A stretch of 64,000 nucleotides of DNA from Prolixibacter bellariivorans ATCC BAA-1284 (GCF_000621705.1 NZ_KK211332.1:412323-476322), one strand, 5' to 3'; shown: positions 52,241-61,209, numbered from the stretch's first letter. Made by a program: numbers and translations. Notes: generated from the sequence alone by a model not told the origin.

Positions 52241-55180
52241 GTGAGTCTACAGTTTATTATTGCCATAACTGAACATCGGAACTTAGGATATATTCTTGCC
52301 CCGTATTTGGTTGAGAAAAAGAACCAGAATACGTTCTTTTCAGTCGCAAAAAAGGTTCATACACATAATCTTGAAGACGGAGATTATACCTATTCTCCGA
52401 CTGAAGAGAAACTGGTTAAACTCATTGAAAAATACAGCAACGAAAGTTTGCTCGAACGATTTGGTTCCCGGGGCGGTCTCAACGATTTTTTCAAGAACAT
52501 AGAGCTGGATACTTTCACCAAACAGGTTGTACCTTACATCGAAAAGCAGATTCTGAAATGCCTTGAATTGCTCAAGGAAGCCCCAATTCCGCTTTACCGG
52601 AAAGAATCGAAATACAGCAACCTGTATGACGAGGATTTGGTGGAACTTTGCTACCGCGACACCAGTGCGGTTTTCAATTTCGAGCGGCTGGAACATGAAA
52701 CGCGATACTACCTGACCATTCGCTTCCACGACCAGGAAATTGCCCTTAAGCACCCCAACGTAATTTTGCTGACCAACCATCCCTGCCGCTTGCTCTACCA
52801 GGGAAAACTATATTTCTTCGATAACCTGGCGGGAAATAAGCTTCTTCCCTTTTTCGAGAAAAACTACGTAAGCATCCCGCGAAGCGTGGAAGACAAATAT
52901 TACCGAACATTTGTACTCAATGCCATCCGTCACCACCATGTTCACGCCAAGGGGTTCGACATTGTGGAAGGCAATCCGGATAAAAAGGCCATTCTTTCTC
53001 TTGAAGAAGATCAACGAGGTAATTCTCGGCTAATGCTGAAATTCAGGTACAACCAGCGTGATTTTCCGTATACCGACAAAGAGATGCAGGCTGTTTACCT
53101 TCGAAAACAAAACGGGAACTACATCTTCCATAAATTCGAACGGGACAAAAGCTGGGAAAAGAATTGTCTGAAACATCTCCGTAAACTGGGACTCGTCAAA
53201 ACTTCAGCCGGCTTACATCCCGAAGGCATTTCGGATACTTCCAGCAGCAGCTACTTTTATTCATTAATCAACTGGATCAACACGCATCAGCAGGAGTTGG
53301 AAGAGGTAGGCATTGAACAGGAACAGCACAATCTCAACCGGCAATATTACACCGGTGGTCACATGCTCGACATTGAAATCAGCGACGAAAGCGACTGGTT
53401 CGATATTTACGCCTATGTACATTTTGGAGACTACCGCTTTCCGTTTGTCCGACTGAAGAAGAATATCCTCAATGGAGTTCGTGAATTTCAGTTGCCTAAC
53501 GGCGAAATTGCTATTCTCCCGGAAGAGTGGTTTGCCCGCTACCGCGATATTTTCACACTCTCGGAAACTGAGGCAGAGCATCTAAAACTCCGGAAACACC
53601 ATTTCCCTGTACTGGAAAACAACCTGAAGGGAATCAATAAAAAATACCTGCAAAAGTTTGAACAACTGACAACGGAACAACCCGAAGCTCCTGAAGTACC
53701 CCAAAAACTGAATGCCATGTTGCGCGCTTACCAGGAAGAAGGTTTTGGGTGGATGTATCATCTTCACCAGCATCATTTCGGCGGATGCCTGGCCGATGAC
53801 ATGGGGCTGGGAAAGACCGTGCAAACCTTGGCTTTACTGGTAAAGACTCAACGCAAAATCAACGGATACCCTACACTGTTTGATAAAGTAGATGAAAAAA
53901 ACAGTGCTCAAAACAGACAATTTGCAAAAAACCATCAGCCGGCCAGCTTAATTGTGCTCCCTACTTCGCTGGTTCATAACTGGGAAGATGAAATACTGAA
54001 ATTCGCACCTACGCTGAAATACTATAAATATATAGGAGCACGCCGACGGCATAAAATCAACATGCAGGATATTATTCATCAGCATGATGTGATTCTCACG
54101 ACATACGGAACAGTGCGCAATGACCGGGAATTTCTGAAGCAATACCAGTTTTATTACCTCATACTCGACGAAGGGCAGTACATTAAAAATTCGGGTTCAA
54201 AAACCTACCGGGCCATAAACGACCAGAACGCTTCGCATCGGTTGGTACTGACCGGTACGCCTATAGAGAATTCACTTTCCGATTTATGGTCGCAAATCAA
54301 TTTTCTGAACCGCGGCTTACTCGGCAGTCTCGCCTGGTTTAAACGGGAATTCATCTCTCCTATCGAACGGAAAAACGATGAAGAAGCGCAAAAGAAACTG
54401 CAACAGCTCATCCAACCTTTCATTCTGCGCCGGACAAAGGAACAAGTAGCCCGCGATCTTCCGCCATTAAGCGAACTCGTCCGGTATGTTGATATGGCTC
54501 CAGAGCAGAAAAAAGCCTATGAAGCGGAAAAGTCTTCCATCCGGAATAACATTCTTTCGAATATTGAAGAAATCGGACTGGAAAAATCGACTTTTGTTGT
54601 TTTGCAAGGGCTTATACGACTCCGGCAACTGGCCAATCACCCGGCCATGATTGAGGAAAATCAACACATGGAATCGGGGAAATTCAACGAAATTTTGCGC
54701 ATGCTGAGCATTTTGGTTGCCGAAAAGCACAAAATCCTCATATTCTCTTCCTTCGTCAGACAATTGAAACTGCTGGCCAAGGAATTTGAAAAGAATAGCT
54801 GGAACTACAGTTTGTTAACCGGGCAAACACGCGATCGCAAAACGGTTATCGACGATTTTCAGCAGAATCCGGACAACAGTATATTTCTTATTTCGCTTAA
54901 AGCGGGCGGAGTTGGTTTAAATCTAACATCAGCCGATTATGTCTTTATTATCGATCCATGGTGGAACCCGGCAGCCGAAATGCAGGCGGTCAACCGGGCA
55001 CACCGAATTGGGCAGGATAAAAATGTATTTGTTTACCGGTTTATCACCGAAGGAACCATCGAAGAGAAGATTCAAAAACTAAAAGAAAAGAAGTCTTCGC
55101 TGGCCGAAAAATTCATCAATACCAACAATCCGTTCCAGTCTGTTTCCAAAGATGAACTTATGCATCTTTTCGAAGATTAA
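52241..55180 (+). CDS. SNF2-family DEAD/DEAH-box ATPase/helicase
   Basis: A 979-residue protein starting at GTG (52241); no nearer ATG is available. The first ~480 residues are an uncharacterised region. The SNF2 ATPase starts L-N-A-M-L-R-A-Y-Q-E-E-G-F-G-W-M, with Walker A D-D-M-G-L-G-K-T near 519-526 and motif II D-E-G-Q near 643-646, where D-E-A-Q or D-E-A-H is normal. Helicase lobe 2 has G-G-V-G-L-N-L-T and A-H-R-I-G-Q. Bacterial SNF2 proteins recycle RNA polymerase (RapA) or serve in defence systems; neither is shown here. Copy 1 of the duplicated hairpin element follows its stop. Confidence 0.93.
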   Translation: MSLQFIIAITEHRNLGYILAPYLVEKKNQNTFFSVAKKVHTHNLEDGDYTYSPTEEKLVKLIEKYSNESLLERFGSRGGLNDFFKNIELDTFTKQVVPYIEKQILKCLELLKEAPIPLYRKESKYSNLYDEDLVELCYRDTSAVFNFERLEHETRYYLTIRFHDQEIALKHPNVILLTNHPCRLLYQGKLYFFDNLAGNKLLPFFEKNYVSIPRSVEDKYYRTFVLNAIRHHHVHAKGFDIVEGNPDKKAILSLEEDQRGNSRLMLKFRYNQRDFPYTDKEMQAVYLRKQNGNYIFHKFERDKSWEKNCLKHLRKLGLVKTSAGLHPEGISDTSSSSYFYSLINWINTHQQELEEVGIEQEQHNLNRQYYTGGHMLDIEISDESDWFDIYAYVHFGDYRFPFVRLKKNILNGVREFQLPNGEIAILPEEWFARYRDIFTLSETEAEHLKLRKHHFPVLENNLKGINKKYLQKFEQLTTEQPEAPEVPQKLNAMLRAYQEEGFGWMYHLHQHHFGGCLADDMGLGKTVQTLALLVKTQRKINGYPTLFDKVDEKNSAQNRQFAKNHQPASLIVLPTSLVHNWEDEILKFAPTLKYYKYIGARRRHKINMQDIIHQHDVILTTYGTVRNDREFLKQYQFYYLILDEGQYIKNSGSKTYRAINDQNASHRLVLTGTPIENSLSDLWSQINFLNRGLLGSLAWFKREFISPIERKNDEEAQKKLQQLIQPFILRRTKEQVARDLPPLSELVRYVDMAPEQKKAYEAEKSSIRNNILSNIEEIGLEKSTFVVLQGLIRLRQLANHPAMIEENQHMESGKFNEILRMLSILVAEKHKILIFSSFVRQLKLLAKEFEKNSWNYSLLTGQTRDRKTVIDDFQQNPDNSIFLISLKAGGVGLNLTSADYVFIIDPWWNPAAEMQAVNRAHRIGQDKNVFVYRFITEGTIEEKIQKLKEKKSSLAEKFINTNNPFQSVSKDELMHLFED

Positions 55181-55263
55181 AAAAGAAAAGGACAGACCGG
55201 GCGGTCCATCCTTTTACTAAACTAACCAAACTAACTAACCTAACTAAACCTAAACTTATGAAA
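55178..55263. repeat. Duplicated 86-bp element, copy 1 (hairpin and CTAAC-rich leader)
   Basis: Begins at the SNF2 stop codon. A hairpin AAAAGGACAGACC/GGTCCATCCTTTT around GGGC (two mismatches) ends in TTTTAC and can terminate SNF2. It is followed by a CTAAC/CTAAA-rich run and TAAACTTATGAAA, opening a 6-codon mini-ORF (M-K-S-S-Q-K, then stop). An almost identical copy starts at 55377. Confidence 0.8.
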
Positions 55264-55376
55264 TCGTCGCAAAAATAGTCCGCGACACTTCAATTGATAT
55301 TATCTAAAGATTAAATAAACGTTTTCTTCATTTCAAGACTTCTTACGCTCAAAGATTCCATTCGTCCTTTTTAAAG

Positions 55377-55463
55377 TAAAAAAGAAAAGGACAGACCGGG
55401 CGGTCCATCCTTTTACTAAAACTAACCAAACTAACTAACCTAACTAAACCTAAACTTATGAAA
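55377..55463. repeat. Duplicated 86-bp element, copy 2
   Basis: Differs from copy 1 by a single extra A; the offset is 199 bp. It carries the same hairpin, CTAAC-rich run and TAAACTTATGAAA, here opening an 8-codon mini-ORF (M-K-K-N-V-P-Q-R, then stop). The stretch from 55464 to the tRNA terminator at 55655 holds no gene that I can see. Confidence 0.8.
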
Positions 55464-55654
55464 AAAAATGTACCACAAAGATAACCGCCGCACCAGGGGT
55501 TCGACGAATTATTTCTGTTAAAAATTGTAAAGATTTATCTAAAAAACCTTAATAAAAGTAAAGGGTCTTATGATTACTCCAAGTCGATGAATCCCCTTTC
55601 TACACTTAACAAATTGGTTAAAAAAACGGCGTGCCCGATTGAGATTTTGAAGCA

Positions 55655-55686
55655 CAAAAAAAGGAGCCTCTTCTAAAAGAGACTCC
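55655..55686 (-). terminator. Terminator of the tRNA-Arg genes
   Basis: On the minus strand GGAGTCTCTT/AAGAGGCTCC (10 bp, one G-T pair) with loop TTAG and eight T residues, immediately after the first tRNA. Confidence 0.9.
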
Positions 55687-55690
55687 TCTG

Positions 55691-55764
55691 TGAACCCGGA
55701 GGGATTCGAACCCCCAACCTCCTGATCCGTAGTCAAGTGCTCTATCCAGTTAAGCTACGGGTCC
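55691..55764 (-). tRNA. tRNA-Arg (anticodon ACG), copy 1
   Basis: A 74-nt cloverleaf: acceptor GGACCCG with CGGGTTC (one G-T pair), anticodon loop CTACGGA with ACG, T-loop TTCGAATC, discriminator A. CCA is not encoded. It reads CGN arginine codons through inosine at position 34. Its mature sequence equals the copy at 55830. Confidence 0.95.
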
Positions 55765-55829
55765 AGATAACGCAGTGATAAAAACCTTTCAAAAAAATAG
55801 AAGTTCCTCACTGCAAGAAACTTCTTTGT

Positions 55830-55903
55830 GAACCCGGAGGGATTCGAACCCCCAACCTCCTGATCCGTAGTCAAGTGCTCTATCCAGTTAAGCTACGGGT
55901 CCA
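55830..55903 (-). tRNA. tRNA-Arg (anticodon ACG), copy 2
   Basis: Identical in mature sequence to the copy at 55691 and on the same strand, upstream in transcription. A TATATTTG -7 box about 20 bp upstream suggests it leads a two-tRNA transcript. Confidence 0.95.
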
Positions 55904-55922
55904 TTTGTTTTTGAAAGCGGTG

Positions 55923-55930
55923 CAAATATA
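55923..55930 (-). promoter_or_regulatory. Promoter -7 box (TATATTTG) of the tRNA-Arg pair
   Basis: Exact TAnnTTTG on the minus strand, 19 bp before the mature 5' end at 55903. Confidence 0.6.
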
Positions 55931-56018
55931 AAGAGTTTTCAATAAACACCGTCACTTTCGGCAGGCTTTTTTCGAAAAAAAACATGCAATTTTCGGTAGC
56001 CTTCCGAGACTCAAAACT

Positions 56019-56318
56019 TTATGCGCCGTCGTATTTGGCCATTTTGTCTTCTATCGTAACCGGTGTTTCGCCATTGCTCTGAATTTTTACATAGGCAAGC
56101 ATATTTTCCGCACCAGCAGCATAACAAGCCTCATGCACTTTTTTGACAACGTTCATCAACTCGTCGAATTCACCCTCCATAACGGTTTCGAACGGACAAA
56201 CCCGGTATTTCACACCCGATTCTTTAATAATCCGGATGGCTTCATCAACCAGATCGTACGTATTTTTATCCTTTGCCCGCGGTAATACCTGCAAAGCCAA
56301 ATTAATCTGCTTGTTCAT
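56019..56318 (-). CDS. MTH1187/YkoF-family thiamine-binding protein (DUF77)
   Basis: A 99-residue protein with an N-terminal strand I-N-L-A-L-Q-V-L-P, then helix, V-K-Y-R-V-C-P-F-E-T-V-M-E-G-E and V-H-E-A-C-Y-A-A-G-A. This is the small beta-alpha-beta fold of DUF77/MTH1187 proteins, some of which bind thiamine or its degradation products. It overlaps the upstream gene by 17 bp. Ligand identity here is inferred from the family. Confidence 0.85.
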   Translation of the reverse strand: MNKQINLALQVLPRAKDKNTYDLVDEAIRIIKESGVKYRVCPFETVMEGEFDELMNVVKKVHEACYAAGAENMLAYVKIQSNGETPVTIEDKMAKYDGA

Positions 56319-57054
56319 TGTTATTTTCTTCTTTAAGGATTTTATTCACCAAAATATCTCTCAATTCGTCGGCGTTGAATTGCTTTACATTGGTGATGAG
56401 CATATCGGTCCTGAGGAAACCGCCAATTTGATTACACTCCAAAATAATATCACGAAAGATGTTCCGCAAAGGCTCACGGATAGGAATCATTGCGGTCAGG
56501 GCAACAAATCCTTCGTGAAATTCGATGGATTCCAATTCAGAGTCATAGCGTTCAAGCGCAAACAGAATTTCCTTTTCGAGCAAATCTTTCTGCCAGTCGG
56601 TAAAAGGTTCGTCCTCCAGCGCAAACAGGGCTCCAAAATACCGGAACTTATGCCCTCGTCCCCCCAGACCGGAAGAAATAAACAAGGGACGTTCTCCAAG
56701 CAATGAGCTCTCAAGCCTGATACGACTCTCCTGAAATGCCATCTCCGTCCAATCAGTCAAATCGGATTTGTTTTCTTCCTTAAAACGCTCGATTAGTCGT
56801 AAAGCTTCAATTCGCTCAAGTGAGGCCAGCTGCACCAATAGTTTTTGCTTCTGGTCAAGCGGAATGGTATCATTGAAAAGATTTTCTGCCTGTCCCAACA
56901 CTTCAGCTGCATCAAGCCCCTCCTTCATTTCCCGCGATTGACGGAAATATTCCGTCTGAAGTTCTATATCAATCTGCTTCTCTAAAATCCGGATATTATC
57001 CGGAACCTGGTGGAGTGCATCCTGAATTTTCTCATAAAAACTCTCAAATTCCAT
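56302..57054 (-). CDS. Conserved hypothetical protein
   Basis: A 250-residue soluble protein, helical in the first half and mixed in the second (D-K-F-..F-R-Y-F-G-A-L-F-A-L-E-D-E-P-F-T-D-W). No signal peptide or membrane helix, and no recognised domain. The C-terminal coding end overlaps the thiamine-binding gene by 17 bp, so the two are a coupled operon, and their products may function together. Divergent from feoB. Confidence 0.7.
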   Translation of the reverse strand: MEFESFYEKIQDALHQVPDNIRILEKQIDIELQTEYFRQSREMKEGLDAAEVLGQAENLFNDTIPLDQKQKLLVQLASLERIEALRLIERFKEENKSDLTDWTEMAFQESRIRLESSLLGERPLFISSGLGGRGHKFRYFGALFALEDEPFTDWQKDLLEKEILFALERYDSELESIEFHEGFVALTAMIPIREPLRNIFRDIILECNQIGGFLRTDMLITNVKQFNADELRDILVNKILKEENNNEQAD

Positions 57055-57088
57055 TAGTCAACGATTCAGGTTCGGCGCGAAGTTGCAA

Positions 57089-57157
57089 AATATTCGCATA
57101 CACACGTCGAATATTCCCGTTCTCATTCAGCTTTTTAACAAATAAGAAATATCTTTG
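57089..57157 (+). promoter_or_regulatory. feoB promoter with an upstream inverted repeat
   Basis: TATCTTTG (57150-57157) exactly fits TAnnTTTG; the ATG is at 57214, predicting a leader of about 50 nt. AATATTCG (57089-57096) and CGAATATT (57108-57115) form a perfect 8-bp inverted repeat spaced 11 bp, in the divergent region with the 57054 gene. It may be a metal- or iron-responsive operator, but it does not look like the classical Fur box. Confidence 0.5.
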
Positions 57158-57213
57158 CCATTATTTTTATTTGTTCTAATTACAAAGTAACCACGTAAAA
57201 ATTAGCATCTTAC

Positions 57214-59718
57214 ATGCGTCTTTCCGAAGTCAATGAAAACCATACTGTCGTTATTTCCAAGGTGATGGGCCACGGAGCCTTTCGTCGCAGGATAACGGAA
57301 ATGGGTTTTGTGCGTGGAAAAGAAGTAAAAGTTCTAAAAAATGCTCCTTTACGCGATCCGGTTGAATACCAAGTCATGGGATATCATGTTTCGCTACGGC
57401 GTGAAGAAGCACGATTGATTGAAGTGGTATCGCCCGAAGAAGCACTCCATTATATTGAACCAACCTACGACGGCACCATTGATCTGGAAACCCTAAAAAC
57501 ATCGGCGGGTGTCAAAGGGAAGGAAATAAACATTGCGTTAGCCGGAAATCCGAATTGCGGCAAAACTTCGCTTTTTAATCGCGCTTCCGGGGCTAAGGAG
57601 CATGTCGGAAATTACAGCGGTGTTACCATTGACGCAACCAAAGCTAATCTGCACTGGAAAGGTTATTCATTGACACTCATTGACCTTCCGGGAACATACT
57701 CATTGACCGCTTATACGCCTGAAGAACTTTATTCGCGAAAATACATCATCGATGAAACGCCGGATATCGTAGTTAATGTAGTGGATGCCTCCAACCTGGA
57801 GCGCAACCTCTACCTGACAACTCAGCTCATCGATATGGATATTAAGGTCGTACTGGCACTGAACATGTACGACGAACTGGTCGCTGGTGGCGCTAAGCTC
57901 GACATTGAAAAGTTGGGAAAGCTGTTGGGAATTCCCATTATTCCCACCATGGCCAATAAAGGTATTGGTATTGACAAATTGCTTAACAAAGTAATTGACG
58001 TCTACGAAGAACGCGATCCGATTGTACGGCACATCCATATTAATTACGGTGCAGAGATGGAGAAATCCATCAAAGCGTTGCAGAAAGTCATCCGTGAGGG
58101 AAAACCAGCGCCGGCCAGGGCGTCGTCCCGTTACCTATCGCTGCGGCTTCTCGATAAAGATCCGGAAACCACCAAAATCATCGACGATTTTCCTAATGCA
58201 GCGCAAATCAACGCTACCGCAAAGAAAGAAATTGAGCGACTAGAAGAGCGCCTGGATGACGACAGCTCACATCTGATCACCGATGCCAAATATGGCTTTA
58301 TCGCCGGTGCACTCAAAGAGAGTTACAGTAAAGGAGTACGAAGGCGACACGCGATTACGGAACAAATAGACAAACTGGTCACCCATAAAATTTATGGTTT
58401 TCCTCTTTTTCTGCTGTTCATGCTGGCCACATTTTCGGCCACGTTCACCCTGGGTGCTTATCCCATGGACTGGATTAACGCCGGCATATCCTGGATTGGA
58501 GACCTGATCCGTAACGGAATGCCCAACGGAATGCTGAAAGACTTGCTCATTAACGGAATCATCAATGGTGTGGGCAGCGTAATTGTCTTTCTACCGAACA
58601 TCCTCATTCTGTTCTTCTTTCTTTCCTTCATGGAAGATACGGGCTACATGGCACGGGCCGCATTTATCATGGACAAGCTAATGCACAAAATTGGCCTTCA
58701 CGGACGTTCCTTCATTCCCATGGTAATGGGATTTGGCTGCAATGTTCCGGCCATTATGGCTACCCGTACTTTACGTAACCGGAATGACCGACTGCTGACC
58801 ATGCTGATCATTCCGTTCATGTCCTGTTCAGCTCGACTGCCGGTATATATTGTATTGATTTCCGCCTTTTTTGGAAAATATCCGGGATTGGTACTCATGG
58901 GCCTCTATCTGCTGGGGATTCTGCTGGCGGTTGGAACAGCCAAGCTTTTCAACCGGACCATATTCAAACAAAAGGAAACACCTTTTGTCATGGAGCTTCC
59001 CCCCTACCGGATGCCTACGTTGAAAAATACGTTGTTGCACATGTGGGAAAAAGGGAGTCAATACCTGAGAAAAATCGGTGGTACCATCCTGGTAGCGGTA
59101 ATCGCTATCTGGGCGTTGGAATATTTTCCACGTACAAGCCCCCAGGCAGAACACTTTATTCAACAGAAACAAGAAACCAGCACTTTATTCCAGTCAAAAA
59201 TCAATGCACACCCTGAACATGCTGAATTGTTAATAGCTGAACGTGATTCTGTTCTGCATCACCTGACAATGGCTGAAGAATCGTCGCGTATCGAGAACTC
59301 CTACATTGGACGAATGGGAAAAGCTATTGAGCCAGCTATCCGACCTTTGGGTTTTGATTGGCGAATGGGCGTAAGTTTGCTGGCCGGACTTCCCGCTAAA
59401 GAGATTGTGGTTAGTACCATGGCTATTCTGTTCCAGGTAAACGACGATCCGGAGAATTCGCACCTTTTACAGGAAAAACTGCAAACCGAGCGGTATACCT
59501 CCGGTCCCAATACCGGGAAGCCACTTTTTACACCACTCGTTGCGCTTTCTTTCCTTATTTTTGTACTTATCTATTTCCCGTGTATCGCCGTGATTGCCAC
59601 TATCCGAAGAGAATCGGGAAGCTGGAAGTGGGCGCTGCTTACCGTTGTTTACACAACCGGTGTGGCATGGTTTATGGCATTTCTTGCATATCAGGTGGGA
59701 ACGTTAATTATTGGATAA
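57214..59718 (+). CDS. feoB: FeoA-FeoB fusion, ferrous iron transporter
   Basis: An 834-residue protein. Residues 1 to about 75 are a FeoA SH3-like domain (G-A-F-R-R-R-I-T-E-M-G-F-V-R-G). The G-domain has G1 G-N-P-N-C-G-K-T at 111-118, G3 D-L-P-G-T-Y-S-L and G4 N-M-Y-D. The C-terminal half contains the two gate repeats with many membrane helices (G-C-N-V-P-A-I-M and the later A-G-L-P-A-K-E-I-V). FeoAB fusions are common in Bacteroidota. It imports Fe2+ across the inner membrane. Confidence 0.97.
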   Translation: MRLSEVNENHTVVISKVMGHGAFRRRITEMGFVRGKEVKVLKNAPLRDPVEYQVMGYHVSLRREEARLIEVVSPEEALHYIEPTYDGTIDLETLKTSAGVKGKEINIALAGNPNCGKTSLFNRASGAKEHVGNYSGVTIDATKANLHWKGYSLTLIDLPGTYSLTAYTPEELYSRKYIIDETPDIVVNVVDASNLERNLYLTTQLIDMDIKVVLALNMYDELVAGGAKLDIEKLGKLLGIPIIPTMANKGIGIDKLLNKVIDVYEERDPIVRHIHINYGAEMEKSIKALQKVIREGKPAPARASSRYLSLRLLDKDPETTKIIDDFPNAAQINATAKKEIERLEERLDDDSSHLITDAKYGFIAGALKESYSKGVRRRHAITEQIDKLVTHKIYGFPLFLLFMLATFSATFTLGAYPMDWINAGISWIGDLIRNGMPNGMLKDLLINGIINGVGSVIVFLPNILILFFFLSFMEDTGYMARAAFIMDKLMHKIGLHGRSFIPMVMGFGCNVPAIMATRTLRNRNDRLLTMLIIPFMSCSARLPVYIVLISAFFGKYPGLVLMGLYLLGILLAVGTAKLFNRTIFKQKETPFVMELPPYRMPTLKNTLLHMWEKGSQYLRKIGGTILVAVIAIWALEYFPRTSPQAEHFIQQKQETSTLFQSKINAHPEHAELLIAERDSVLHHLTMAEESSRIENSYIGRMGKAIEPAIRPLGFDWRMGVSLLAGLPAKEIVVSTMAILFQVNDDPENSHLLQEKLQTERYTSGPNTGKPLFTPLVALSFLIFVLIYFPCIAVIATIRRESGSWKWALLTVVYTTGVAWFMAFLAYQVGTLIIG

Positions 59719-59725
59719 AAAACGT

Positions 59726-59929
59726 ATGGCTCAAACACTGATAACCATCGTCATTATTGCAATTGCAGCTTATTTCATCATTAAAAAGGCAATTGAAACC
59801 ATCCGCTATTTCCGGAAACCAGCACCTTGCCGGGGATGTAGCGGTTCCTGCAATACCTGTCCCATTACTGAATTTCCCCATTCTGGACACAACAAGAAGA
59901 CATCTTCCGAAACATCGAAGAAAAAATAG
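59726..59929 (+). CDS. FeoB-associated Cys-rich membrane protein
   Basis: A 67-residue protein from the ATG at 59726, 7 bp after the feoB stop. One N-terminal membrane helix (about 4-19), a basic/aliphatic helix, then cysteines at 35, 38, 42 and 45 in C-x2-C-x3-C-x2-C, and a Lys/Ser-rich tail. This is the standard FeoB-associated Cys-rich protein, analogous in position to FeoC, possibly handling iron or sensing it. It reads into the hairpin at 59930. Confidence 0.88.
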   Translation: MAQTLITIVIIAIAAYFIIKKAIETIRYFRKPAPCRGCSGSCNTCPITEFPHSGHNKKTSSETSKKK

Positions 59930-59958
59930 AGCCGGAAACATTCCTGCTTCCGGCTCAA
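59930..59958 (-). terminator. Hairpin between the Feo genes and the alcohol dehydrogenase gene
   Basis: GAGCCGGAA and TTCCGGCTC (9 bp) around ACATTCCTGC. On the minus strand it is followed by TATTTTTT, so it mainly terminates the dehydrogenase gene. On the plus strand only A/T-rich sequence follows. Confidence 0.7.
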
Positions 59959-59983
59959 AATATAAAAAGAAGAAATTGCTCTC

Positions 59984-61147
59984 TTACAATTGGTGCTCCA
60001 GAATTTCAGCAACCTGATCGGGTGAAATGTCTCCCTGTTCACCAATCCCCATCATTCCACGATGAAGGAAACGGTTCTTCACTTTCGTGATGAAGCTTTC
60101 ATCGATATCATAATCACTCAGATGCGTTTGAATGCCTACTGACTCGAAGAACTTAACCGTTGCAGCAATGATCTGATCAATTCGCTCGTCTTCGGTGCCT
60201 TCGGTAATGTTCCAGACACGGGCACCATACTGAAGGATCTTATCCTTCTTGTTACTTCGTTTGATATGCATCATTCCCGGTAGAACAACTGCCAGTGTAC
60301 GCGCATGATCGACACCATGGAAAGCGGTAATCTCGTGTCCTATGGTATGTGTCGACCAATCCTGAGGAACACCAACACCTATCAATCCGTTCAGCGCCAT
60401 GGTTGCCGCCCACATAAAGTTGGCCGCTGCATTGTAATCGTTCCGGTTCGCCAACACTTTCGGACCTTCTTCAATTAGCGTGATCAGAATAGATTCAGCA
60501 AAGCGATCCTGAATTGGCGCATCAACCGGATAAGTAAGATATTGCTCCATCACGTGTACAAAGGCATCAACAACTCCATTAGCCACTTGCCTGTCAGGCA
60601 ATGAAAAAACAACCGTCGGATCGAGGATGGAGAACTTCGGCATCACCAGGGGCGAACCAAAAGCCAGTTTTTCCTGAGTTTCAACCCGTGTAACTACAGA
60701 GTTTCCGTTCATTTCTGATCCCGTTGCCGGCAATGTAAGAACAGCTCCAAGTGGTAATGCTTTCAGCAAAGGAAATTCGGTTTTACCAGTTAAAATTTCC
60801 CACGGGTCTTCACCTGGCCAAAGCGCTCCGGCAGCAATAAATTTGGTGCCGTCGAGAACAGAACCGCCCCCAACTGAAAGCAGGAAGCCTACTTTCTCCT
60901 TTTGTACCAAATCAATGGCTTTCATCAACGTTTCATAGTGTGGATTAGGCTCAATTCCGCCAAACTCGATCACATCTACTCCCTGAAGAGCTTCCTTTAC
61001 CTGGTCGTACACACCATTTTTCATAATACTTCCGCCACCGTAGGTGAGCATCACCTTTACGTCCCGGGGAATTAAACCTTTCAGCTTAGCTATTTCACCT
61101 TTCCCAAAAACAATCCGCACCGGATTATGGAATTCAAAGTTGTTCAT
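59984..61147 (-). CDS. Iron-containing (YqhD-like) alcohol dehydrogenase
   Basis: A 387-residue protein of the group-III iron-dependent alcohol dehydrogenases. The N-terminal F-H-N-P-V-R-I-V-F-G-K-G is typical of the YqhD/butanol-dehydrogenase branch, the NAD(P) motif is V-G-G-G-S-V-L-D, and the metal ligands are in H-T-I-G-H-E-I-T-A-F-H and G-V-D-H-A-R. It reduces aldehydes to alcohols, or the reverse. A TACTTTTG box lies about 55 bp upstream. Confidence 0.95.
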   Translation of the reverse strand: MNNFEFHNPVRIVFGKGEIAKLKGLIPRDVKVMLTYGGGSIMKNGVYDQVKEALQGVDVIEFGGIEPNPHYETLMKAIDLVQKEKVGFLLSVGGGSVLDGTKFIAAGALWPGEDPWEILTGKTEFPLLKALPLGAVLTLPATGSEMNGNSVVTRVETQEKLAFGSPLVMPKFSILDPTVVFSLPDRQVANGVVDAFVHVMEQYLTYPVDAPIQDRFAESILITLIEEGPKVLANRNDYNAAANFMWAATMALNGLIGVGVPQDWSTHTIGHEITAFHGVDHARTLAVVLPGMMHIKRSNKKDKILQYGARVWNITEGTEDERIDQIIAATVKFFESVGIQTHLSDYDIDESFITKVKNRFLHRGMMGIGEQGDISPDQVAEILEHQL

Positions 61148-61201
61148 AGTAATTTATTTAGTATTCGATATACTTATTTACTGATTCGCGTAAGCGCAAC
61201 A

Positions 61202-61209
61202 CAAAAGTA
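61202..61209 (-). promoter_or_regulatory. Promoter -7 box (TACTTTTG) of the alcohol dehydrogenase gene
   Basis: Exact TAnnTTTG on the minus strand, 54 bp before the ATG at 61147. Confidence 0.55.

Noticed and set aside
55539-55736. Minus-strand ORF with G-G-S-N-P-S motif over the tRNA
   Set aside because: It is a known kind of false prediction, reading tRNA sequence; the tRNA-Arg structure is unambiguous.
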